A stretch of DNA of 10,811 bases from JAXDLK01 sp034666665 (GTDB taxonomy: Bacteria; Desulfobacterota; Binatia; JACPRU01), in NCBI GenBank assembly GCA_034666665.1, contig JAXDLK010000258.1:1-10811 (forward strand), read 5' to 3'. This document shows positions 1-5,796 of the stretch, one piece after another (the first letter of the stretch is position 1; the number at the start of each line of letters is the position of its first letter). Position numbers and translations under genes: made by a program. The notes beneath the pieces are model-generated. The model had not been told where the DNA came from, ran no database searches, and saw nothing but the letters and a program-made list of their open reading frames with translations.

Positions 1-233
1 ACCGGCGCGAGCGTGATCACCAGCGCCTGCACCGGCATCTTCATCTTCTCGAGGTCGTCGGGGGACAGGTCGTCGCGGCGCACGACGACGGCCTTCAGCC
101 AGTGGGCGTTCACCGCGCACGAGGCGATGCGCATCGACTCGAGGATCTTCTGGATCTTCTCCATCTCGACCGGCTTGTCCGGCTCGAAGAAGCGGATGGA
201 CCTGCGGATGCCGAGAACCTCTTGGAATTCCAT
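1..233 (-). CDS. Nitroreductase family protein, N-terminal part (cut by window edge)
   Basis: The first 77 codons of a leftward gene are present; it runs off the left edge with no stop. It begins MEFQEVLGIRRSIRFFEPDK, the usual opening of FMN-dependent nitroreductases, in which the RRSIR.F stretch (residues 10-16) helps bind the FMN phosphate. A helix with the pattern EMEKIQKILESMRIA follows (about 23-37), then AVNAHWLKAVVVRR (about 40-53), corresponding to the strand where the family usually reads SxxNxQPWxFxVV. The start is ATG at 233, with GGAGGG (240-245 on the complement) six bases upstream. Family members are flavoproteins that reduce nitro groups, quinones, enones or other electron acceptors with NAD(P)H, so substrate cannot be inferred. 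It is divergent from another nitroreductase-like gene at 430, which suggests a shared role or shared control. Confidence 0.82.
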   Translation of the reverse strand, partial: MEFQEVLGIRRSIRFFEPDKPVEMEKIQKILESMRIASCAVNAHWLKAVVVRRDDLSPDDLEKMKMPVQALVITLAP

Positions 234-429
234 TTCGAGCCCTCCACGGCGGGGCGATGGAGCCCCGGATCGGCTCTCGTTAGTCGATGGCTCCGCGATA
301 GTAAAGCCGGCGCGTGAGGGGTGCGCGAATCTTTCGTCGTACGCGGCGAGCGCTTGCCGGACGACTTGTTGACTTTCAAAAACGGCCCTGGGTATGTCGC
401 GCGGAGTAGCTCGAACCAGGAGGATCGCG
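234..429. other. Divergent intergenic region between the two nitroreductase-like genes
   Basis: This 196-base gap separates divergent starts at 233 (complement) and 430. The right end holds a fair sigma70-type promoter (369-398) and the Shine-Dalgarno AGGAGG for the rightward gene. On the left side the leftward gene has GGAGGG. The only weak -10-like hexamer seen for the leftward gene is TACTAT (298-303 on the complement), and it has no convincing -35. A six-base inverted repeat GGAGCC/GGCTCC (259-264 and 289-294) lies in the presumed leader of the leftward gene; it is short enough to be chance. No coding sequence was recognised. Confidence 0.5.
369..398 (+). promoter_or_regulatory. Putative sigma70-type promoter for the 430-1815 gene
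   Basis: TTGACT (369-374) matches the -35 consensus at five of six positions. It lies 18 bases from TATGTC (393-398), a weaker -10 (three of six). Transcription would begin near 405, about 25 bases before the ATG at 430. This would put the in-frame ATG at 394 upstream of the transcript, which agrees with choosing 430 as the start. The GC-rich surroundings make this AT-richer patch stand out. No experiment supports it, and the organism's sigma factor preferences are unknown. Confidence 0.35.
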
Positions 430-1815
430 ATGACCGATCACGATCGTTTGAAGCACGCCTTCGAGAACACGCCCTCCATCTTCAATCTGCTGAGCACGAT
501 CCGCAGTCGCCGCGTCGGACGCGGCTATCGCATCGATTCCGGAACCGAGATCAAGCACCCCGCGACCGGCCGCACGATGAAGCAGGACGCCGGCCCGATG
601 AAGTTCATCTCGAAGAAGGAGACCGTCCGCATCACCAAGGTCGAGGAGGCCCTCCTCTGCTGGGCGGCCTGCGGGCCGAACGGCCTCGTCGCCTGGGACA
701 TCTCTCTCGGCGGCGGCTTTCACGAGCTCACCTGGATCGCCGGCCGGACGACGCCGCACCCCGGGAACTCGCTGGCGACCGATCTCCTGGTGATCAACGA
801 CGACGGCGCGTTCATCTACCGGCCGACGCAGAAGCGCGAGAAGCCGATCGAGATCGAGGGCGACAGCGACTACGACAAGGTGCTTCGCTGGTACGAGGAA
901 GGCACCACGCAGATCGCCGACGAGCGCCCCGACGTCGACTATGCGATCCGCGCCCCGGGCGCGCCGAACGCCACGCTGAACGGGCCGTATCAGTTCAACA
1001 TGAACATGCCGGGCACGTGCTGGATCATCCCGATCACCGACGCCGGCTGGCTCAACTCCGCCCTGATCAACTTCATGGACGCCTGGCACATGTACCCGAT
1101 CGACGAGTGGAACGGCGGTCGGCCCGCGGGCGTGGAGAAGTGGATCCGCGAGGGAATGCTCGAGCTGCCGACGACGATCGCCGCCGAGGAACAGATGATC
1201 TTCCAGGTCGAGACCTATCCGACCGGGATGCAGATCCAGAACATCCGTCTCGCGGCGGAAGCGATGGGCCTCGGCAACTGGGTGTACTGCGGCTTCAACC
1301 CGGACGCGCTCTTCGGCGCGATGCCCGAGGTGTGCCGCGGGCTCGGGTTCCACATCGAGGCGCCGAATCCGAAGGCGCCGATCTCGACCGGGCAGATGAA
1401 GATCTTCGGCATCGAAGGCGTGAAGGAAGCGACGTACGTGCCGTCGCCGCGTTACCGGAGCGCCGAGCAGGTGGTGAGCGCCTGGTTCGAGGAGAAGTAC
1501 GGTCCGGGCGGAGTCCTCCACCAGGGCATCGACAACTACCTCCGCAAGGTCGGCGCGCCGTGGAAGAGCGAGACGGCGGAGGCGATCCTCAAGGACCCGC
1601 GCATTCGGCCCGCTGATTGGGTGAAGGATGCGCTCACGTCCTACATCGACTACTGCGTCAAGAACTTCGGCCAGTGGCCGGTGACCTACAACCCGATGCA
1701 GGCGCACTTCTGCGCCGTCGTTCACAACGTGGACGAAGAGTTCTACGACACCTACTACAAGACCGGGTACATCACCGACCGGATCCGCAACCGCTCGAAG
1801 ATCTGGCACGACTGA
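430..1815 (+). CDS. Large nitroreductase-superfamily-like protein, 461 aa, function unknown
   Basis: The start is ATG 430 because AGGAGG (417-422) sits seven bases upstream; an in-frame ATG at 394 lacks such a site. The protein is soluble with no signal peptide. Two segments resemble nitroreductases. LLSTIRSRRVGRGY (20-33) followed by EEALLCWAACGPNG (72-85) recalls the N-terminal RRSxRxY and first core helix. MQIQNIRLAAEAMGLGNW (267-284) recalls the helix that usually reads LxAxxxGLGxxW. Between them is a long insertion rich in aromatic residues (about 86-260). The C-terminal 120 residues also look extra, with ADWVKDALTSYIDYC and many Tyr and His. At 461 residues it is more than twice a normal nitroreductase (about 170-220). 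This suggests a duplicated or greatly expanded fold, possibly FMN-binding. I recall no characterised member, so no substrate is proposed. Its divergent neighbour at 1-233 is a normal-looking nitroreductase. Confidence 0.6.
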   Translation: MTDHDRLKHAFENTPSIFNLLSTIRSRRVGRGYRIDSGTEIKHPATGRTMKQDAGPMKFISKKETVRITKVEEALLCWAACGPNGLVAWDISLGGGFHELTWIAGRTTPHPGNSLATDLLVINDDGAFIYRPTQKREKPIEIEGDSDYDKVLRWYEEGTTQIADERPDVDYAIRAPGAPNATLNGPYQFNMNMPGTCWIIPITDAGWLNSALINFMDAWHMYPIDEWNGGRPAGVEKWIREGMLELPTTIAAEEQMIFQVETYPTGMQIQNIRLAAEAMGLGNWVYCGFNPDALFGAMPEVCRGLGFHIEAPNPKAPISTGQMKIFGIEGVKEATYVPSPRYRSAEQVVSAWFEEKYGPGGVLHQGIDNYLRKVGAPWKSETAEAILKDPRIRPADWVKDALTSYIDYCVKNFGQWPVTYNPMQAHFCAVVHNVDEEFYDTYYKTGYITDRIRNRSKIWHD

Positions 1816-1831
1816 TCGGCATCGGGCACAA

Positions 1832-1863
1832 GGGTGAAGGGGGCGTGGGCGCTCCCTTCACCC
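1832..1863 (+). terminator. Strong hairpin, terminator-like but without a T-tract
   Basis: GGGTGAAGGG (1832-1841) pairs perfectly with CCCTTCACCC (1854-1863). The pairing extends inward through a G-U and GCG/CGC to give a 14-pair stem with a TGGG loop (1846-1849). It starts 16 bases after the stop of the 461-residue gene. The bases after the stem (AACGCTCTTGT) hold no run of T, so classical intrinsic termination is uncertain. It could instead stabilise the 3' end of the upstream message or affect initiation at the TTG (1871) only seven bases downstream. Confidence 0.55.
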
Positions 1864-1870
1864 AACGCTC

Positions 1871-2392
1871 TTGTACACCGCCGCATTTCTCCAGCTTCTG
1901 CGCGTGGTCCACGTCTACGCGGCGATCGTCCTGGTCGGGTCGATCATCTTCAACACGATCATCCTGATCCCGGCGATGCGGCGCATCCCGCCCGCGCACT
2001 CGGCCGTGGTCAGTGACAAGATCGGCTTCGGCCTGATGACATTCGGCACCAGTGCGCTCGTGCTTCTCGGCGTCACCGGTTTCCTGCGCCTGTGGATCGT
2101 TGGCCAGCTCGGCACGTTCTTCACGGCCGGGTTCTGGGGCGGTCCCTACGGCCGCTGGGTGGGGCTGATGGCACTCTCGTGGCTGGTGCTGGCGATCACG
2201 GGCGCGCTGTCCGGTTACTGGTACCAGACGGTGCTCACGCGGAAGCTCTCGTATTCGGCGGGGCTCCGCGACCTCGAGGAGAAGCGCGCGGCACAGGAGA
2301 AGGTCTCGATGTGGCAGGAGCGGCTCGCGTACCTGAATCTCACCGCCGCGCTGCTTGCCGCGCTCGGCGGCGCAATGGCGCGCTTCTATTAG
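1871..2392 (+). CDS. Four-helix integral membrane protein, DUF2269/CopD-like
   Basis: This 173-residue protein has four predicted membrane helices, at about 5-35, 50-80, 97-119 and 152-173. The N-terminal pattern LLRVVHVYAAIVLVGSIIF carries the conserved helix-one His and Gly of DUF2269/CopD-type proteins (typically LxxxHxxAaxxxxG). A charged, Arg/Glu/Lys-rich loop (about 125-148) lies between helices 3 and 4 and is probably cytoplasmic. The first possible start in the open frame is TTG at 1871; a stop in frame lies at 1835. No Shine-Dalgarno is visible because the hairpin at 1832-1863 occupies that space. GTG at 1904 would remove part of the first helix, including its conserved lead-in, so TTG is preferred. 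Roles in haem or copper chemistry are known for relatives such as CopD, but none can be assigned here. Confidence 0.62.
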   Translation: MYTAAFLQLLRVVHVYAAIVLVGSIIFNTIILIPAMRRIPPAHSAVVSDKIGFGLMTFGTSALVLLGVTGFLRLWIVGQLGTFFTAGFWGGPYGRWVGLMALSWLVLAITGALSGYWYQTVLTRKLSYSAGLRDLEEKRAAQEKVSMWQERLAYLNLTAALLAALGGAMARFY

Positions 2393-2471
2393 CGGGCGTG
2401 GGGCGCGGTGCGGTGCGGAGAACCGCAGCCGCAGCGGCTGGTGACGACGCACCGCCGGGCAGCAACCCCTT
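2393..2471. terminator. Convergent gap with small GC-rich hairpins
   Basis: This gap separates the converging genes ending at 2392 (+) and 2472 (-). It holds TGCGG-AGAA-CCGCA (2414-2427) and the overlapping CAGCCG-CAG-CGGCTG (2426-2440). The two stems share two bases, so they cannot both form completely. Because they are symmetric, either could act on both strands. Neither is followed by a T-rich tract, so any terminator function is tentative. Confidence 0.3.
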
Positions 2472-3422
2472 TCAGCGCTTCGGCGCGTTCTCGGTCAGGA
2501 ACGGCAGGATCGCCTCGGCGTTCGCATCCGGGTGCTCCTCGTGCGACAGCAGTCCGCCCGGCACCCGTCGTGCGCGAACTCCGGGCTCCGCGGCAATCGC
2601 CTCCATCCCGGCGCGCGCGTTCGCCGGTGCATTCTCCGCGACGAGCGAGAGCGTCGGGACCATCGGCGGCCTGAGGAGCCCGAGGATCTCGTCCCGGCTT
2701 CGGACGGGATCGAGCGCGCCGGTGACGAACGCCGCGGCCGCGAACCGGGCGCCGAGCCTCCGCGCGGTCGCCTGCTTGCCCCGCACCACCGCGTCGGAGA
2801 CGAACGCCGGATCGCCGTACACGTGGTGGCGGAGCATGGACTCGAGGCGCGGCGCGCTCGTGCTCAGCCGGTAGAGCGCGTGACCGAGGAGCGGCGCGCG
2901 GACGGCCGCTTCGAGGGCGCGGGATGCCACGGGACGGTGACCGAGCATCGCCGGCAGCGGGCCCGTCCACGTCGGCGCGACGAGCACGAGACGCGACCAG
3001 GGAGAGCGCCGCCGCGACGCCGCGAGAGTCAGCGCGTACCCGGCGGCGTGGCCGGCGGCCACCACCGCGTACGTGGACCGCGGCGAAGTCTCGAGCATGT
3101 CCGAGAGGAACCGGCGGTACAGCTCCGGACGATAGCGGAAGCGCGGCCGCGTCGACTCGCCGAAACCGGGCCAGTCGAGCAGCACGACGCGAAATTCCTC
3201 CGCCAGCCGCTCCGCGAGCGGGCGCATCTCCTCGCGGGAGGAGACGGTGCTGAACGCCGGCAAGCAGAGAACCTCGGGGCCCTCGCCGAGGACGTCGTAC
3301 ACCACGCGGACGACGCGCCCGCGATGCTTCCACCAGAACTCGCGCCGCTCCGGCGACGTCCGCGTCGAGGCCCCGAGCGGTCGCCGGCGCGCACCGTTCG
3401 CCGATCTCACGGCTTCAGCCAT
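2472..3422 (-). CDS. Alpha/beta-hydrolase-fold protein lacking the nucleophile Ser
   Basis: The 316-residue protein follows the alpha/beta-hydrolase order: a strand and turn EVLCLPAFSTVSS (50-62, in place of the usual HGxxxs oxyanion loop), VVLLDWPGFGESTRP (79-93), the nucleophile elbow region AVVAAGHAAGYAL (119-131), FVTGALDPVRSRDEI (232-246) with a likely acid Asp238, and LSHEEHPDANAEAILPFL (292-309) with a candidate His294 or His297. The elbow normally reads G-x-S-x-G; here it is G124-H-A126-A-G128, so Ala replaces the catalytic Ser. It may be a non-catalytic or alternative-mechanism member, or a binding protein. I have a recollection of similar GHAAG elbows in related proteins but cannot verify it. 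The chosen start is ATG 3422, with only a weak GAGAA upstream. The ATG lies inside the final codons of the ALDH relic (3407-3550), so the two were once probably translationally coupled. Confidence 0.72.
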   Translation of the reverse strand: MAEAVRSANGARRRPLGASTRTSPERREFWWKHRGRVVRVVYDVLGEGPEVLCLPAFSTVSSREEMRPLAERLAEEFRVVLLDWPGFGESTRPRFRYRPELYRRFLSDMLETSPRSTYAVVAAGHAAGYALTLAASRRRSPWSRLVLVAPTWTGPLPAMLGHRPVASRALEAAVRAPLLGHALYRLSTSAPRLESMLRHHVYGDPAFVSDAVVRGKQATARRLGARFAAAAFVTGALDPVRSRDEILGLLRPPMVPTLSLVAENAPANARAGMEAIAAEPGVRARRVPGGLLSHEEHPDANAEAILPFLTENAPKR

Positions 3423-3550
3423 ACGTTCTCGGTGTGCGCGGAGAGCTCGCGCGAGTGGAGCCGCATCTCGCGGCCGAAGCCGCTCTGCTCGTAGCCCCGC
3501 GTGGAGACGGCGTGGTTCAACGTTCCTTCCTCGTTCTCGATCGAGATCAT
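3407..3550 (-). pseudogene. Remnant of an aldehyde dehydrogenase C-terminus
   Basis: A 47-codon open frame reads MISIENEEG... and, from residue 18, contains RGYEQSGFGREM followed by a region ending in ENVWLKP and a TGA at 3407-3409. This matches the last 30 or so residues of NAD(P)-dependent aldehyde dehydrogenases, which end GGYKQSGFGREMG...YTETKNVWV. The Cys- and Glu-bearing catalytic part (several hundred residues) is absent; upstream, the same frame meets a TGA just before the ATG at 3550, and no ALDH residues were recognised in other frames. The ATG has no Shine-Dalgarno. I read this as a leftover of a deleted gene that once preceded the hydrolase gene, sharing its last 16 bases. A functional small peptide cannot be excluded but is unlikely. 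Confidence 0.72.
3535..3546. promoter_or_regulatory. 12-base perfect palindrome in the divergent gap (possible operator)
   Basis: TCTCGATCGAGA is a perfect palindrome lying in the gap between the leftward hydrolase gene and the rightward ANL operon, near the start of the ALDH relic. Divergent gaps are common sites for dimeric repressors. A 12-base palindrome is expected about two or three times by chance in a window of this size, so the location is the main argument. The rest of the gap (3551-3609) shows no clear -35/-10 pair; AAGGAG (3610-3615) serves the gene at 3621. Confidence 0.22.
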
Positions 3551-3620
3551 TCACGGTAGACATTCGCCACCACCGCGGCAACCCCTCGTCTTTTCGCCGT
3601 CGATCTGCGAAGGAGCGCGC

Positions 3621-4478
3621 ATGACGTCGTCGTCGCTCGACGCCGTTCCGTTCTATCGCCAGCGGATCGGCGACGACGGACTGATCGAGCCGTGGACGCT
3701 CGACGCGCTCGAGGAATGGGCCGCGGCACACGGCGATCCGTTCGCGGGGCGCCTGCGGTCGCGGGACCGACTGCGGGTCGCGCTCCAGCTCGAAGCGACG
3801 AGCGAGCCGCCCGTGTGGGGCGCGCTGGACGCCGGAGAGCTCGACGCGTGGGCCGCGGGCCTCGGGAGGCTGTGGGCACGATTCGGAATCTCGACCGGTG
3901 AGACGCTCGCATTCTTCGACTACGGCTCGAGCCCGCTGGTGCTGCTCTCGTCGGCGAGCTTCGTCGCCTACCTGAAGCGCGGTGCCGCGGAGCGACTCGG
4001 AATCACCGTGGTGTGCAACGACGGGGTCGCGAGCATGGCGGCGCGCATGGCGACGATCCTCGAGGCCGTGCGTCCGGAGGGGCTGGTCGTGCGGCGCGAC
4101 GTGCTCGCTCCCTTCGCCGAGGCGGTGCGCACGACCGGGGCGCCGATCGACGCGGTCCGCTGGATCGCCATCACGGAGCCCGAGGGTGCGCCGGCGAAAA
4201 CCGACGTCCAGCGGTACCATGCGGAATGGAAGCTGCCCGTGCGGCGTCTGTTGCGGGCGGACGCCGCGTACTTCGTCGCGGGCGACTGCGACGCCTGCGC
4301 GCTCTTTCACGTCGACCCGCGCCTCTACGCGGTCGACACGGTATTCGGGGGAGAGATCGTCGTCACCGCCCGTTTCGCGGAGACCTGTCCCGCCGTCCGC
4401 TACAACATCGGACCCGGCGAAGTGGTGTCCCCGGGCTGCCCTCGAGAGCCACGCGCGTTCCGCCTGGCGTGGGAGTGA
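3621..4478 (+). CDS. Degenerate PaaK-like adenylate-forming protein (probable pseudo-ligase)
   Basis: The start is ATG 3621, five bases after AAGGAG (3610-3615). The 285-residue protein aligns by eye along the phenylacetate-CoA ligase N-domain: VPFYRQR (9-15), GDPFAGR, ELDAWAAGLGRLWARFGISTGE (73-94), AERLGITVV (123-131) and RPEGLVV (151-157), DCDACALFHVDPRLYAVD (222-239), and VRYNIGPGEVVSPGCP (259-274), which corresponds to the ligase IRYRTGD...CxCG block. Important parts are missing. The ATP-binding SSGTTG loop is replaced by roughly LEATSEP (57-63). The Asp of RYRTGD is not kept. The protein ends at 285 with no C-terminal domain or A10 lysine. It shares PFYRQR and other positions with the next gene, so it probably arose by tandem duplication followed by decay or specialisation. 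Catalysis seems unlikely; a structural or regulatory role is possible. Confidence 0.65.
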   Translation: MTSSSLDAVPFYRQRIGDDGLIEPWTLDALEEWAAAHGDPFAGRLRSRDRLRVALQLEATSEPPVWGALDAGELDAWAAGLGRLWARFGISTGETLAFFDYGSSPLVLLSSASFVAYLKRGAAERLGITVVCNDGVASMAARMATILEAVRPEGLVVRRDVLAPFAEAVRTTGAPIDAVRWIAITEPEGAPAKTDVQRYHAEWKLPVRRLLRADAAYFVAGDCDACALFHVDPRLYAVDTVFGGEIVVTARFAETCPAVRYNIGPGEVVSPGCPREPRAFRLAWE

Positions 4479-4482
4479 AGCG

Positions 4483-5796
4483 ATGGTCGGCCCCGACGAG
4501 CCGTTCGACGCGCTCGATCGCCAGACGCCGGGGCAGCTCGACCGTTGGTGGACCCGGCGGCTGAAGAACTTGCTCGCGCTCGCGGCGCGGGAGCTTCCCT
4601 TCTATCGTCAGCGGTTCGCCGCTGCCGGGTTCGACCCTGCGAGCTTTCGCCGGCTCGACGATCTCGCCCGCATCCCCATCTTCGACAAGAGGGACGTCCT
4701 GGAGGCGCAGCGGCGCACCGGCTCGCACGAGATCGGCATCGAGCTGCATCGCGGCCCGCGGGGTGCGCGCACCTTGAGCCTGAGCTCCGGGACGGCCGGA
4801 ACGACGCTGATCAGCCACGACCCCGACTGGCGCCGCCGGCAGGGATACTCCTCGGCCCGCGCGCACTGGTGGGCGGGCCTTCGCGGCGGCGCTCCGTTCG
4901 TGCTGTCCGCCCCCGCGTGGCACGCGTACGCGGCCGTCCAGCCGTACATCGCGCAGCGGTTCGAGATGCCGTGCATCGTCGTGTCGGGAACCTATCTGCC
5001 GCGCTTCGCGGACCGGATCGTCGACGCGTTCCGCCGGTTCCGTCCGAGCTTCGTGACGATGTTCCTGCCGATGGTGTTCTCGATCGTCGCTGCGGGAAGG
5101 CGGATGGGCTTCGAGCCGACGGAAGTCTTCGACGGCGTCGAGACGCTCGTCGTCACCGGCGCGCCGATCACCCCCGGCATGCGCGCGAGCCTGCAGCAGA
5201 CCACCGGTGTCGGGCGGGTGGCCGAGATCGCCGGCACCAGCGAGAACCTGCTCGCCGTGGACTGCCGGGAGGCCGACGGGCTGCATGTCGTCCCGGACAC
5301 CTGCTACGTCGAAGTGCTCGAACCGGAAACCCGGAGCCCCGTGCCTTCGGGCGAGCGTGGATCGGTCGTCCACTCCTACACGGTTGCTGCGGGATCGGTG
5401 TATCTCCGCTACGATGGCGGCGACGCGGGGGTGATCGAACGTGCCCCATGCCCGTGCGGGCTCCCGTCGCCGCGGATCAAGCTCATGGGCCGCTGGGAGA
5501 CCAGCTTTCGCCTCGGAGGACGGACGTTGCTCCCGTACGACGTGCAGCGCGCGATCGAGGACTCCGTGCCGGAGCTCGCCGGCAGCCCGTTCGTCCTGGT
5601 GCGCGAGGCGCTCGCCGAGGGCCGCTTGAAGCTCCTGCTCTCGCGGGCGGACGACGACTCGACGTCACTCGGCGACGCCGCCCGTGATGCGGTCGCGCGC
5701 CGTTTCGGTATTCCGGTGGAGGTCGCCTGGGTGAGCGACCTGCCGCTTCAATTCAAAGGAGTGCCATCGGTGCTCTCGGAGAAGGAGATCGTCTGA
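4483..5796 (+). CDS. Phenylacetate-CoA ligase (PaaK)-family adenylate-forming enzyme
   Basis: This 437-residue protein has the full set of expected motifs. ELPFYRQRFAAAGFDP (37-52) is the PaaK-type N-terminus. SLSSGTAGTT (99-108) is the ATP-binding loop. AEIAGTSENLLAVDC (247-261) corresponds to the YGxSE region. YLRYDGGDAGVIER (307-320) carries Asp314, which in the family binds the ATP ribose. CPCG (323-326) and MGR (335-337) mark the hinge. A C-terminal domain follows, with Lys425 in LQFKGVP (422-428) as the likely catalytic lysine. Family members activate an aryl or acyl acid with ATP and pass it to CoA; a few instead transfer to other acceptors. Substrate is not predictable from here. The ATG at 4483 follows GGGAG (4471-4475) and lies four bases after the previous stop; the next gene overlaps by one base, so the three are an operon. 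Confidence 0.85.
   Translation: MVGPDEPFDALDRQTPGQLDRWWTRRLKNLLALAARELPFYRQRFAAAGFDPASFRRLDDLARIPIFDKRDVLEAQRRTGSHEIGIELHRGPRGARTLSLSSGTAGTTLISHDPDWRRRQGYSSARAHWWAGLRGGAPFVLSAPAWHAYAAVQPYIAQRFEMPCIVVSGTYLPRFADRIVDAFRRFRPSFVTMFLPMVFSIVAAGRRMGFEPTEVFDGVETLVVTGAPITPGMRASLQQTTGVGRVAEIAGTSENLLAVDCREADGLHVVPDTCYVEVLEPETRSPVPSGERGSVVHSYTVAAGSVYLRYDGGDAGVIERAPCPCGLPSPRIKLMGRWETSFRLGGRTLLPYDVQRAIEDSVPELAGSPFVLVREALAEGRLKLLLSRADDDSTSLGDAARDAVARRFGIPVEVAWVSDLPLQFKGVPSVLSEKEIV

Noticed and set aside
376..1809. A 477-codon open frame on the complement of the 461-aa gene, plus a 431-codon + frame at 321-1616
   Set aside because: Both are Arg/Asp/Pro-rich shadows typical of high-GC coding DNA. The 430-1815 frame has a Shine-Dalgarno, balanced composition and nitroreductase-like motifs; the others have none.
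2472..4310. Reading the hydrolase as a 612-aa protein starting beyond the ATG at 3422
   Set aside because: The 296 residues before Met at 3422 lie opposite the degenerate PaaK-like gene and in the relic region. They are Arg-rich with no motif, so they are out-of-gene frame.
3982..4482. Extending the PaaK-like gene upstream of ATG 4483 to make a 604-aa protein
   Set aside because: The extra residues overlap the first ANL gene out of frame and read as Arg/Ser-rich shadow. ATG 4483 has GGGAG upstream and the normal family length follows.
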